This document shows positions 11,440 to 24,392 of a stretch of DNA of 64,000 nucleotides, piece after piece. Source of the stretch: Pyrus communis. Its lineage: Eukaryota > Streptophyta > Magnoliopsida > Rosales > Rosaceae. The translations under genes were made by a program, and so were the position numbers. The notes under the pieces are model-generated. The model was not told the origin of the DNA. It saw nothing but the letters and a program-made list of their open reading frames with translations, and ran no database searches. The stretch lies in NCBI RefSeq assembly GCF_963583255.1, contig NC_084811.1, forward strand, positions 20,603,742-20,667,741, in the 5' to 3' direction. Position 1 is the first letter of the stretch; every line of letters begins with the position of its first letter.

Positions 11440-12545
11440 AGTGAGGATCCTCGTCGGATGATCAAATCACACCCGTTCATTGTCACATCTCGGCCCGGGC
11501 TCGACTCCACCGTAGCACAATATTGTCCGCTTTGGGCCCCGACCACGTCCTCACGGTTTTGTTTCTGGGAACTCACATGAGAACTTCCCAGTGGGTCACC
11601 CATCATGGGATTGCTCTCGCGCGCTACTCGCTTAACTTTGGAGTTCTGATGGAACCCGAAGCCAGTGAGCTCCCAAAAAGCCTTGTGCTAGGTAGAGATG
11701 AGAATATACATATAAGGCTTACATAATCCACTCCCCTGGGTGATGTGGGATGTTACAATTCATCTCGGCTCGACTTCACTGTAGCACGATATTGTCCGCT
11801 TTGGACTCCGACCATGCCCTCATGGTTTTGTTTCTAGGAACTCACACGAGAATTTCTCAGTAGGTCATCCATCATGGGATTGCTCTAGCGTGCGCTACTC
11901 GCTTAACTTCGGAGTTTTGATGGAACCCTAAGCCAGGAGCTCCCAAAAGGCCTCGTGCTAGGTAGAGATGGGAATATACATATAAGGCTTACATGATCCA
12001 CTCCCCTGGGCGATGTGGGATGTTACAATCCACCCCCCTTAGGGGCCTGACGTCCTCATTGGCACACCACAGCCCGGGTTCGGCTATGATACCAAATTGT
12101 CACATCCCGGCCCGGGCTTCACCATATCTCGGGCTCGACTCCACCGTAACACGATATTGTCCGCTTTTGGCCCCGACCACGCCCTTACGGTTTTGTTTCT
12201 GGGAACTCACATGAGAACTTCCCAGTGGGTCACCCATCATGGGATTGCTCTTGCGCGCTACTCGCTTAACTTCAGAGTTCCAATGGAACCCGAAGCCGGT
12301 GAGCTCCCAAAAGGCCTTGTGCTAGGTAGAGATGGGAATATACATATAAGGCTTACAGGATCCACTCCCCTGGGCGATGTGGGATGTTACATTCATCGTA
12401 CATCGTACGGTCATAAATTATTGTAATTTTTTTAATTTAAAATTGAATATAAATAGTACCTGACGAAAACTGATCGTACGATGTACAATAAACAAATGTG
12501 ATTGGAAGATCCTCGGGATCCTTATAAAGAGGATCCTCTCTCAAT
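11440..12545. mobile_element. Hairpin MITE (same family as 4925-5128), split by Cassandra
   Basis: Left arm GAGGATCCTCGTCGG..CAAATCACACCCGTTCAT is mirrored right of the Cassandra by CATCGTACGGTCA, its partner TGATCGTACGATGTAC, and AAATGTGATTGGAAGATCCT. The arms rejoin as one palindrome if 11481-12396 is removed. Outer limits are approximate. Confidence 0.55.
11481..12391 (-). mobile_element. Cassandra TRIM with three LTRs (LTR-LTR-internal-LTR)
   Basis: Cassandra elements are non-coding miniature LTR retrotransposons whose LTR carries a 5S-rRNA-derived pol III promoter. Three LTRs: 11481-11757, 11758-12027 and 12098-12391. Each ends GATGTGGGATGTTACA on the + strand, so the element's own start is TGTAACATCCCACATC. 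On the minus strand each LTR holds 5S-like GAACTCnnAAGTTAAGCG (box A area, 12263-12283 in the third LTR) and GATGGGTGACCC (box C, 12227-12238). The internal segment 12028-12097 has a polypurine tract (CCCCCCTTAGGGG on +) and a primer site that reads TGGTATCATAGCC on the minus strand, close to the initiator-tRNA-Met type. The whole array is flanked by TTCAT at 11476-11480 and 12392-12396. Confidence 0.9.
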
Positions 12546-13560
12546 AAAGATGACGATGCTCCTTTTTTTATTTTATTTTAAATATATTTAATCCACATGT
12601 CATTATATGATTGGATAGATGAGACCCACTTGTATTCCAAGAGCCATTTTGATTAGAAGGTCCAAATTCAGGGATCATTCGTGGTAGAAACCCTAAGGCT
12701 TAGTTGTAACAATAATCCATGAGAATTATCTCTAGTTTAATTTAGTCCCTACATTCTAGTATTACTTTCTTTAGTCCTCGAATTTAACAATGTGTTGTAC
12801 TATTGATTCTCAATAACGCAATCTATTTTTTTCATTAAATTTAGGGGTATATTAGAAATTCATCTCACATCATTAAAAATGAATTTAAAATAGAAATGAG
12901 AAGGAAAAAAAAACCCCTAAAAAATCCTTTTTTTTTTTGGTGTAAGAAAATTGAAAACTTAGGATTTTTTTTTTTTGGTTAGTTGTTTAAGTCCAGCCAC
13001 AGTTTGATTTCCTACCAACTTTGAAGTCGCATTGCTTAATATTCACAAGTTACTAAAGTCCAACTAGTGTTCTAAAACGTAGTCTAGGCGGCCGCATTTC
13101 AAAAATGTTCAGTAAATCAGCAAGGGTATTAGGCGGTGTTAGGCAGCAGACTAGGCGGGCTAGGGGGCCTAGGTGCCGAGCTAAGCAGCCTCCACGATGG
13201 TTCTGTTAAAATATTATACTTTCACCGTTTCACTACACCGCGAGGGTGAAGACATAAAATTTAAAAAGAGCAACCGAGAGAGCGTGAGGGAAGAGTAAGT
13301 GTGAGAGAGATATGTAGAAGGAATCAGAATAACAGTGCAATTGCAGGAAAAAAAACAGGAACTTTGACCTGGAAGCTTAAGATTTCTTCGCCGGAGAAGA
13401 TTTCTTCGCTGTGCTTGAGGAATTTGACAAGACTCATGATTAGTTTTTTGGAAAATTATACAAAGAAAGAAGATGGAAATTAGGCGGAGAAGATGGGAAA
13501 TCAGGCGGAGCAATCAAACAAGAATGGAAGGGAGAGGAAACGAGAAACCCCGAAATAAAG

Positions 13561-13800
13561 ACCTTGTCGATTTCCAAGGCTTCAACCACTCCCGGGGAAG
13601 AAAATGATGACTCCCCTCTGTCAGATGGATTTCCACCATTATTAAACAAATATATTATATATTATTATCTATTTCCAAGGCCTTGCCGATTTCCAAGGCT
13701 TCAAAAGCCACTCCCAGGAACGATAATAATGACTCCCCTTTATCAGATATATTTCCATCATTATTAAACAAATATATTATATATTATTATCTATTTCCAA
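13561..13800 (+). repeat. Tandem duplication of about 120 bp
   Basis: Two adjacent copies, about 13561-13680 and 13681-13800, each starting near CCTTGYCGATTTCCAAGGCTT and ending ATTATTATCTATTTCCAAG. They differ by scattered substitutions. A third partial start follows at 13801. It lies in the hAT interior. Confidence 0.75.
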
Positions 13801-13937
13801 GGCCTTGTGATTTCCTGAGTTTATTAATTATATTAAAAAAAAGTTACCAACTTCACTATTAAACAAATATATTATATATTATTATCTTCTTCTTTTTTTT
13901 TATTCAAATTATGTACTTAAAATTCTTACATTACCTT

Positions 13938-14052
<115 letters not shown>

Positions 14053-14543
14053 CTTTTATTTTGTAGTTTACGATGGAATCATATATATTTTAAGTATAAA
14101 CAGATACTTATTTATACAAAATATAATAAATTTAATTAAATCCGCCTAGTCCCCCTAGGCGCCCGCCTAAACCCTGCCTAGCCGCCTAAGCGCTAGGCCC
14201 CAACCCGCCGTCTGACTAGTGCCTAGCGTCTTTTAGAACCTTGAGTCCAACCATTTTCATTTTGTATTTTTATAATTCAAAATACATTTTGATTTAAGTT
14301 TTAGATATTAATTTATATAATTTCATTTGCTTTTTAGCTTCTTCTATTGTTTTTTGAAGTGTTAAGTTGAAGTTCTTAATATACTCCTAGATTTAACATA
14401 AAAAAAGAAAAAGAAAAAGATAACATTAGTGATAATGGCCTCTGGTGCAACAATTGTTAAGTTCGAGAACCAAAGAAACTAATATGAGAGTTCAGAGACT
14501 AAACTTAAACTATGGGTAAAGTTCAGGAACCAATGGTGAAACA

Positions 14544-15177
14544 TGTCACATCCAGGGCTCGACTCCACTGTAGCACGATATTGTCTGCTTTGGGCCTCGA
14601 CCACGCCCTCACAGTTTTGTTTCTGGAAACTCATACGAGAACTTCCCAGTGGGTCACCCATCCTGAGATTCCTCTTGTGCGAACTCACTTAACTTTGGAG
14701 TTCCTATGGAACCCGAAACCAGTGAGCTCCTAAAAGGCCTTGTGCTATGTAGAGATGAGAACACATATAAGGCTTACAGGATCCTCACCCCTGGGCAATG
14801 TGGGATCTTACAATCCACCCCCCCTTAGAGGCCCGATGTCCTCGTCGGCACACTTTAGGCCAAGGATTGGCTCTGATTCCAAATTATCACATCCCGGCCC
14901 GGGTCCCCACCACATCCCGGACTTGACTCCATCGTAGCACGATATTGTCCGCTTTGGGCCTCGACCACACCCTCACGGTTTTGTTTCTGGAAACTCACAC
15001 GAGAACTTCCCAATGGGTCACCCATCTTGGGATTGCTCTTGCGCGAACTCGCTTAACTTCGGAGTTCCGATGGAACCCGAAGCCAGTGAGCTCCCAAAAG
15101 GCCTCGTGCTAGGTAGAGATAGGAATATACATATAAGGCTTATAGGATCCTCACCCTGGACGAAGTGGGATCTTACA
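14544..15177 (-). mobile_element. Cassandra TRIM, second copy (two LTRs)
   Basis: LTRs 14544-14812 and 14885-15177 with an internal segment of about 72 bp between them. The internal segment holds the polypurine tract (CCCCCCCTTAGAGG on +) and a primer site reading TTGGAATCAGAGCC on the minus strand (initiator-Met type, one change). The same 5S-derived block (GATGGGTGACCC and AGTTAAGCG on the minus strand) is present in both LTRs. The flanking pentamers AAACA and CAACA differ at one position, so this is an older or slightly mutated insertion. No coding capacity, as expected for the family. Confidence 0.87.
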
Positions 15178-15396
15178 CAACACATGCTTATAGTCAAAGA
15201 CTAAGAAAACTAATACGAGAGTTCAGAGATTAAACTTAAACTATGATAAAGTTCAAGAACTATTGCTACAATTAAGCCAAACCCTAATTTAAACTAAGAA
15301 AGAGACAAATTTGAACTAAATGCGAAAAAAGAGTTTATTGCTCTAACCAACTAAACTAAATTTGATTATGTATGCATTCAATTATTATTGCATGAT

Positions 15397-15537
15397 ATTA
15401 ATAGACATGACATTTTTGTGCACCAACTTTAACATCCATTTATGTATTCTTCCTAAACCAAACAAAACTTTAATTTCAACAAAAAATTACATAAATGAAT
15501 GTTAAAGTTTGTGCACAAAAATGTCATGTCTATTAAT
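15397..15537. mobile_element. Small MITE-like inverted repeat
   Basis: About 50 bp of near-perfect inverted repeat: ATTAATAGACATGACATTTT at the left and its complement ending GTCTATTAAT at the right, around a loop of about 40 bp. No clear target duplication. Could be a MITE or a simple hairpin. Confidence 0.5.
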
Positions 15538-18500
15538 GTGTCGTATCATTTCTCCACTAGATTTCTTCATAGTTTTTTTTTTTAATAATAATTAGTTTTG
15601 AAAAGAGTCAATGAGGGGATCAAAATTTTTTTTGAAAACACAATATAATAGAATGGTTTTTTTGTTGTAAAATCGACGGTATGTGTGCAGTGGAACATAA
15701 GGTAAATAAGACATAATATTTACAAGGTTTGGTAAGTGTGCTTACGTCCTCGGGGCAGCAATAGTATTTTCTTTTATTATGTGAAATAATAAGAGTACAA
15801 AGATAACTCTCACTATTTTCTTTCTTCTCTCTAGCTCAATTCACTGGTATTTTATTCTGTATGTCTCTTCTTTCTCTTCTTCTTCTCTTCTCTCTTCTTT
15901 TCTTTCTCCCTTTCTTTCTTCGTCTACGTGCTCTCAATTTATAGGCAAAAGATTACTGCAGCAACACTATTTGCTTTACAAACTTTCTTCATATGAATGA
16001 TAACCCATCTTATATTTCTTTGGATGAATAGTAACAACACTCCCCCTTGGATGGCCATATGTCAATTTCGGTTGCCTCGTTAAAATTTTGATCTGTTTTG
16101 GATGCTCCCCTTGATGAGTATCTCCCCCTAATTTCGAATTCTTTAATCTGACTAACTACTATGTTAATGTAATCTGATACCATTCATGATAGTTGAAGTG
16201 TTTGCTTCTGAAGGTGGTTCACATGCGCTCTAAATTTTAATGACCACATGCTTAACCAAACTCCTGTATTTCTGAAAGATATGAAGATTTTGCAATGAAT
16301 GTTGCTTCTTTGATCGTTGTAGGATCAATTTATTTCCATATGTAAATACAAATCATTTCTGGGAGCGATTTGTATGCAGGCTAGAAAGATATTCAGATTT
16401 GTTCTCGCCTAATAAGACCATGGTTATTATTGAGTTCTTTGGAATAGAATGAGCACATGTCTATAATTTCCTGGAGTTATCAAAAGATAAACTTTACTTC
16501 ATTCTAATACCATATGTTGGCATTGTGTTTCACATGAAATGTAACATGTGACTTAGTGTATTGTACTAAATACAGTAATGCAAATACCTCACTAAGATAT
16601 GGTACTCCTAGACCAAATACCAATTCATCATTTCCCTCACGAGGATTAATGAAATTTCTTAGCATCTATTGGTTAATCATTTGAGTATTCAAATCATAAT
16701 CTTCAATCCATATGGTTTTTAATACCATAAACATTTTGGATAAGATTTGTGCTGGCGTATTATTCGATATATAGCTCAAGACAATATTCCCTTCAGCATT
16801 TTATAATATTTCTAGACTCTTCAGGAGTCCCAATTTAATATCAACTCTTGCAAGAGATTTAGTATGTTGCAACAATATCATAATGATAGTACTCACTAAG
16901 ACAATTTATACCATTTATTGGTATTGAGTACATAATTTATGCTTTACCCTTTTAGGGTTTTCTTCAAGCAATTTGAATCCTTCAGGGATTTTCTACAGTT
17001 CATGACACATTCACCTTTGGAATTTATATAGAGCAACTTGCTTCCATGTATACTTGAGGGATTTACTTGTGGAGATATGCTTCGGGCATGTATAATTCTC
17101 CACTGAAATGAACAAGCTTCACAATGAGAAATCATGTTTCCAGGAGTGTATTACAATTTTAGGTTTCAATTGGAAACCTTGTATCATATCATGTGAGTGT
17201 ATTTCACTGTATTACAAATGCCCACATGTAATCTTCTGGGTTCAACATCATTTGGCAATTTGTACTATAGGTCCATTTTTCCACTTGTAATGGAATTGCC
17301 TTTCTCCATTTTTTGCCAATAATTTTTCTTTTTGTCGACGAACAAAAGAATGTGATTCAATATCAACACAGCTCATTGATGAATTTAATAGCTACTGAAA
17401 ACCAAAATTAACATTGGTAATCGTCAATTCGTGATCCATAATTCTCATGTGCATGTGTATGCATATTTACAAGTATTTTATTACTTTGGATATCCTTGCC
17501 TCTTCAGGGGCTTTACATTGTCTCTTCTAAGACATTCATCTCTTATTAGATGAATTGTTTGAGAATTTGGATCATAACCTCCTTTAGAGCGTTATAGAGT
17601 TTGGATTTTTAATTTTCACTTCTGAGGAGTTGAATCATTGGAACCTACACATCAATCATGCTTCAAGCATAAAATATATTAAAATTACCATGTCCAAGGA
17701 TTATCCTTTTTGGAACTTGAATCCATGTGGCGACTGTCATGCTTCGGGCATGCAACAGTTCATTAATGTCAAGTATGTGGATAGTCTAACTGAGACTTCA
17801 ATCCATGCGGCATCTCTATAACTTGTAATTAACTAGTATTTTTTATTATCGTTTTGTACATCATGTGAATTATATAAATTGGTAGTGTTTGTTGGGGTTA
17901 TGAATAGGATTCCCATCATTGAACTTTTCATCTTCCATTCACTTAATCAGCCATCAATTTTCTCCCTTTGGACTTATATGGGCTCATTATTGATTATTTT
18001 GCTTCAGTCTCTTGCCCAATAGAAGTGGTGTGCAACCTTTGCCCTTGGCTGGTCTATCACTTCTTGGTGACTTGTCCATGCTTGGCAACTTTAGTGTAAA
18101 GAGCCAATAATGTACCAATTATTTTGTGGTGTTGGTGACTTGAGATCCAGCTCCAACAATAGTTGAATATGACCACTCGATAGCAATGCAAGGTAAGCAA
18201 TCAGGAAAAGTCCTAGGCAGTCGGTTCCTGATCAGAAGTTTGATTTCAGGTTCCAACTGATCGCTTTTTTCCTCTTTGCCTTGTAGATAAGAGCAAGGGC
18301 AAACGAAAATACAGGGAAATATCATGATATGAGATACTTTTGCTCTCGACCCTGATGATATGAGATACTTTTGCTCTTGAAGAAAGACAGTAGAAGGATT
18401 TGATGCTGATGTAAAGCTTCTCGATCAAAAATATTTCTTGCTGAGAAAATGAGTTTGGTTGCAGATGCATTCTCGACGGGGAAGATGAGCTAGGCGTTTT

Positions 18501-18788
18501 GGAGGTATGCGTTGCCACGAAGGTCGACATATATAGGGATTTTCCTATAGCAGGTAGTGGTGCGGATGTGGCATTGTCACCCACGCTTGTTGGTAACAGT
18601 GGTGTTGGAATAGTGAACTTTACGCGTTTTAAGTTGTCAAAGATATTTTGACAAGCAGCTGTGTTACCTCTCATTTTATAGAGGTATCCAAAATGCATGC
18701 TTTAAAGATTGCCCGCCTGTGAAAATTGGCTTTGTTGTATTTATGAGATTTCACTCTATCTAACCCTTTTCTTTCATTATTTCAAAAA

Positions 18789-19259
18789 ATGGCTTGCCTA
18801 TCCAACATTTGTTTAGATTTGAGTCTCGGGGGAGATGCACATGAGCCGCGTCAGGATATTATGTGGCGCTCATCATTTTTATCTTCTAATGGCCCTCTTA
18901 CAGTTGGAGGTTCTGTGATGAGTGATGATATAATGGCTACAGTAGTAGCTAGGAACCATCTCACTACCAGAGATAATAGAATACTTTTAAAGAGGTTTGA
19001 TGAATTGGTTGTTCAAGACACTTTGGTTTTCAGTGTTCAATGTGTGGGTTTTGTATCCAACATAGGCCAACGTCTACTTGCTCGAACTCGCCAAATCGAA
19101 ACATTAATGGCTGAGGTGGCAAGTCTTAGACAAGAAATTAGAGGGCTTAAGCACGAGAATAAAGAGTTGCATAAACTTGTAAGATGTCGATGGTCACATA
19201 ATCGAGTTTTGCTAAGGTCACCATTTTCTTATTCCCAAGAAGAAGAAATTCAAATATGA
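18789..19259 (+). CDS. Retroelement-borne coiled-coil ORF, outer copy (unknown function)
   Basis: A 156-residue open frame starting MACLSNICLDLSLGG. I know no function for it. The N-terminus contains LDLSL, which fits the LxLxL form of EAR repressor motifs but is short enough to occur by chance. Residues about 99-132 (QIETLMAEVASLRQEIRGLK and onward) have heptad-like Leu/Ile spacing, typical of a coiled coil. A related but broken copy lies in the inner element at 24393-25009, with matching residues throughout the first 130. After about residue 132 the two diverge and this copy lacks the downstream tail, so its C-terminus is probably truncated or rearranged. It runs opposite to the direction inferred for the host element. 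I recall similar predicted proteins as common in Rosaceae annotations. That is memory, not a search. Confidence 0.55.
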   Translation: MACLSNICLDLSLGGDAHEPRQDIMWRSSFLSSNGPLTVGGSVMSDDIMATVVARNHLTTRDNRILLKRFDELVVQDTLVFSVQCVGFVSNIGQRLLARTRQIETLMAEVASLRQEIRGLKHENKELHKLVRCRWSHNRVLLRSPFSYSQEEEIQI

Positions 19260-21567
19260 TGGAAATTGCGATAATTAACTCATACCACATATAGCATATG
19301 TCTACACAAAATGTTAGAACTTCAAGTTCTTAACATTATTTATATTTTGAACTTCAGGTCAAAACATTATTCATATGTACTCGAACTTTAATCTCAAAAT
19401 TAACATAATTAGAACCTTTAGGTTCATATTTCTGGAATTCATACCCATACTTAATCTATACATGGATTAAGGAACTTATGGTCCTCATTTACATGAATCA
19501 AGGAACTTTTGGCCTTCATTTAATAGTTTGTGGACTAAGGCACTTATGACTGTCATTTTAATTTAATTGAGGAACTGCTGCTCTCTCAATTGGTTAAAAA
19601 ACTTTAGGTTTTGATTTGATTGAGGAACTTTGGGTCCGATCTTTTTTTAGTGATGGAACTTCAGGTCCAATCATTTTATATGATAAGGATCAAGAAACTT
19701 CAGGTTCTAATCTGATCAAGGAACTTCAGGTCCTTTTATATACTCATCATAAAATGTAGTACACTAAATAAATTAAAGCAATATGCGGTTATTCCAGCCA
19801 TGGTAAATAAATTGCTTTTAAGTAAATAAAGCTTGTGACAAAGGCTTTGATTAAGCACCATTCACATAAATATCAAGGCTTAAAGCAAAGGATAATAACT
19901 CCACTCATTGTAAATAAATTGCTTTAAATAAATAGAACCTGTGATAGGGCTTTAAACCAGCACCATACACATAAATATGCCAAAACAGAAAAGGCAATGA
20001 TTAAATTTCCATCTCATTTTTTTTCTTTTTCTTTGTTTGCCACTTTCTTTTGTTTCATCCTTTTTATTTTAATTTCATTTCACAGTTCTAAGTCCTTTTA
20101 GTTACTCAGGAAGTAATAGTAACAATAAGTCCCAATTGGTGTTCCTTTTCCTGTGAGTTTCGAAAAAGTCAAAAAGGTTCCCATAAGTTTTGGATTCAAG
20201 AGTAGTATCTGCAACCTATGAAAAGATTAAACCATTAGATTTAACTCAAATTTTAGTATGATATGGATAAGAGTATACCGAACAACTTTCCTGAAGAAAC
20301 AGTTTCAATCTGAGCTAGCGAAAATAAAGTTTGGGTACTCATAAGATGGCTATTCAGTTTTCTGCGAAATTGGAAACTGGGTTGATGTTTCAAACATATG
20401 CGATGATTGCACTGCTGTAATTTTCTGAAATTTTGATATGTGATAGGGTACTGGGCGAACGAACAACTTTCAAGAAAAAGTATCTCAATCCAAGGTTAGC
20501 AAGTTGGAGTTCAGAGGCTGTTTACATGGCTGTTAGATTTTTTGTCAATAATAATGATAATAGTTATATAACCAAATTGTTGTAAAATCGACGGTGTGTA
20601 GTGGAATAAATAAACAAGACACAAAATTTACGAGGTTCCTCTACAGTCAGTGTGACCGGAGTACGTCCTCGAAGCAGCAGTGATGCTTTCATTTATAATC
20701 TAAAGTAATATGATTACAAAGATAACTCTCTCTATTATCTTTTTTTTTTTCTTCTCTCCGCTGTGAGCCTTGTGGCTTCTCTCTTCTTCTTCTCTTCTTC
20801 CTTCTTTCTTTTCTTTCTTTTCAGTCGTATGTCTATATGTGTATATTTGTTCTCCTTCTTCTCATCCATTTTATAGACAAAGCTTTAGACAAAGTTATGG
20901 TGGGATGAACAGTGGATTGGTAATGGGATAGGTGGACATCCACAATGAATGGCTTGTGAATTATAAAACTCCCCATTGGATGGCCACAAGTCTTCAATTG
21001 ACTTGTTACAATCTTGATCTATTTTGGATGCTCCCCCTGATTTCAAATTCTTTAGGTCGATCATTGATCATTCTGCTTTAGTCTCTTAGCGGGGAGAGTT
21101 GCCGAATGAGATGTTTTACTTGTTGTTAACTTTCCACAGGCTTTTTCTTGAACTGGGCTATAGGACTTTCTGCTAGACTTGCACCAAAGGTCTGAATTTA
21201 CTCCTTTTATCCGGAGTGGAATTTGATTCAAGGGTGGTAGACACTTGATCTTGAATTGGACTTGTGATTTCTTCAAGATCCTTGGAACTTGTCCTTGAAT
21301 GAAATGAAACCATGAGTAGCTCCACATGACAAGTGATCTTTGGCTCTATCGGGGATGAATCAGTTCGTGTTTTGTTGTGCTTGTCTTTACATGCTTCAAT
21401 GTATCATTTTCGTTTGCCTTATTTGTTCCCCTTAGAAGTGGTATTTTCCCTATCCAGGTTTGGTATCTTCTCTTGCAGTATTTGTCCTCTGATGCAGGAG
21501 TGGAATGCAAACCTTGCATTTGAAAGGTCCTTCAGAACATCACTTCTCAGCGACTCATCATGCTTGG

Positions 21568-23617
21568 TGATGTGAAAATTAACTTGATACACAAATTAAA
21601 CCCTATTGATGACAATTGTAGTATATATGCAAGTATGGATCGTTCTAGACCGGGGATTAACAAGGGATGCTAATCAACACAAATAAGACCTAAAAACACT
21701 TAATTAGACTCTATAGACTCACAACTAACTTAAAACACTCAAAACAGCAACAACCAATAAAAAAGACTCAATTCTAGACCTAACAAGTGATTTTGACGAA
21801 AATAAGACTTAACTTGACTCCAAAAGACTAAATAACACTAAACTAGACTTAGAAACACCAAACTGACTCTAAACAGCACAATACTAGCAAATAGACACAA
21901 AACTGACTCTATGGAGTTATTTGGACGAAATTTAACTAACTTAGACTCAAAACACAAAATTGGACAGATTTGAACACTTTTCTAACTAATCTAACACACT
22001 TAATAAAAGGGGGAATTGATTTGGACGAAATTAATTAAACTAGGCAGATTACAAAACTAAATAGATTAGACACTAAATTAGGTGAATTGAATGGGTGAAA
22101 GGCTAGTTAGAGGGTCCTTCTCCACACATGACATATGCATACAAAACAATTTCCAGTTATTATTCCTTTAGACTATGAATGACAATGCCCCAAATTAACC
22201 ATGAAAAGCATAAATTAACTTTCAGATTTTCCTTAACTCATTGAATTGGATGGAATAGGCATCGCAACCAAATTATCTTTCCCAAGTTCTCTATATGAAA
22301 CGTATAATAAAGATACATATCAAAATTCATTAAGTTCTATGAAAATCATAAGCATTGACAAGGCATTCATCACTATGAAACGCATGAGACTCATGCCAAT
22401 GATTCACTTAACACGATTGTGACTAGCAACCTTCACTACTTGTAAATATAAGCGAATAACGATTATGTGAAATTCCCTTATACTCTAGCATCAAATTCAT
22501 GCATGCAAATTAAGTGTCGACCCTCAATCAACACACATAAACAAGTTTTGATTACTCAGATAAGCAAATTGCATTCAAGACTTAAGAGACAATAACTGGA
22601 TGTAATTAATTCATATAAAACATATAATCATGGCTTCAAATTCACCTCCAACTATAAAGAAATTAGTTCCACATGTTCATCATAATTGAAAACCAAGTTC
22701 AAATAAACATTGAACTAAAACTAGGATAGAAAGCACCCAGAAACACTCCACACTCCAATGGCAGATTATGAACCCTCCTTGGATGGTAGATTGCACGACA
22801 CTCTTCTTCTCATTCCTTCCTTGCTTTCGGCACTAAGATGGTTTTGGTGTATGTGGTGTTTGATGGCTGAATCTATGATTGAATGAATGAATGAATGGAT
22901 GGTAGGGGGGTTGCAGCACAAACATGAATTTATATATATATATATATATATAATGCACGGCAAACCCTAGGGATATCAGATTAGGGTTAGGGTTTGGTAG
23001 AAATCAGGTGGGAAAAAGACTAGGGTGCACCAAAATATGAAAGGAAAAGGATTGCACAATCTTAGGAGAAAAGGATTGTAGGTTTTAGGGCTTTTAGAAG
23101 AAGGAGAGGCGCCACATTTTTAGGGATTCTAGAAACAATGTGTTTTGTGGCAAAAATTGGACTTCTAGAGGGAATAAAGGGTGCGGCATTCTTTTAGGAT
23201 CAGATAAGGTCTTCTAGAACCATATATTTAAGTGTATAAATATGAAATTAGGCCTTTTTTGCAGCTGAAATTAAGGTGGAACAAGATTAGGTTAGGATAA
23301 GATAAGGTTCTTTCGATAATGTTCCATGTTTCTTGCTCTTTCCTTATCTTCTTTGTCTTGAACTTGTTTCTCCAGATTTGTAGCATGTTCCTAGCCCCTT
23401 TTGACTCCAAATTCGTCCATCCACCTTTCTCCATATGCAAGCTATCCATAATAAGCCCAAAACTGCTTTAAAAGGCTCAAAATTACCTTTTCTTGCCAAC
23501 TTTGTCATTAGGACCTACAAACACACGAAAACAGCTTAAAATACTATAATAAGTAGTAATTAGCTAACTAAATGCAAGGAAACAACATAACTAAGTAGCA
23601 TAAATATGCTCCTATCA
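21568..23617 (-). mobile_element. Solo LTR of an Athila-type gypsy family
   Basis: A 2,050-bp segment that, read on the minus strand, begins TGATAGGAGCATATTTATGC and ends TTCACATCA. It is flanked by the identical pentamer CTTGG at 21563-21567 and 23618-23622. The same LTR start, and the phrases TAATCCCCGG and TACAATTGTC near its end, occur in the 3' LTR at 58940-60401. With no internal region and a perfect duplication it is the product of LTR-LTR recombination. It carries an AT microsatellite near 22932. Confidence 0.85.
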
Positions 23618-24392
23618 CTTGGCAGCTCCAATCATCATATTAGCAGTTTGAAAATGAGTACTCGAGAGCAATGCTAGGTAAGCAATCAGGAAAGTTTCCA
23701 GGCAGTCAGTGCCTGATTGAAAATTTGATTTCAAGTTCCGACTAATTGCTTTCTTTCTCTTTAGTCCTCCAGGTGAGAATAAGGACAAAGAAAAGGACAG
23801 GAACATTGCATGATATGAGATACTTTTGCTTTCGTCCCTGATGATATGAGATATTCTTGCTCTGGTGTGACTTATTTGAAGAGGTATTCTCAGAGAGGAA
23901 GAAAACTGAGTATTTCGAGATGCTTTGTTAAAGATGCATTCTCGTAGAGGAAGAAGAGTTAGATATTTTTGTAGGTCTGCCTTGTTATGGAAGATAGAGG
24001 TCGACATATATAGCGATTTCCCAATAATAGGTAGTGGTGTTGTGCCTTTACTCTTGTCAGCAACTATGGTGTAATTAAAACAGTAAGATTCACGTGTTTT
24101 CAACTTTATCAGAGATCTTTGACAAATGTTGACGAACTGTTGACGAACTGTTTTGACAAATGTGATATCCAAAAGCTAAGATTGCGTCTGAGAAATGTTG
24201 ACGAACTGTTTTGAAATTTGGAGAGCGGTGTCTCTTCGATTTTTGAACAAGTGGTCATGTTGCTTCTTCTTTTACAGAGGCATCAATTGTGCTCAAAATG
24301 TATGCTTGAAAAACTACTGCATGTAGAATTTTCCCTTTCTTGCACTTTTGAGATTTCATCTGACTTCCTTTTTCCTTCATCATTTCTGAAAA

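Larger units (their letters stand above)
11061..12687. mobile_element. Long-TIR Mutator-like element hosting a hairpin MITE and a Cassandra
   Basis: The left end (GGTTTCTGAAATTAGAC, then CAATCAAAATGGC) is mirrored at the right end around 12643-12680 (GCCATTTTGATTAGAA, then CAAATTCAGGGATC). A terminal duplication could not be fixed, so the ends are approximate to about 15 bp. Most of the interior is later insertions. No coding sequence of its own is seen. Confidence 0.55.

Noticed and set aside
12180..12320. 5S rRNA-like sequence on the minus strand
   Set aside because: It is the 5S-derived promoter block within Cassandra LTRs, repeated in each LTR, and lacks a complete 5S gene.
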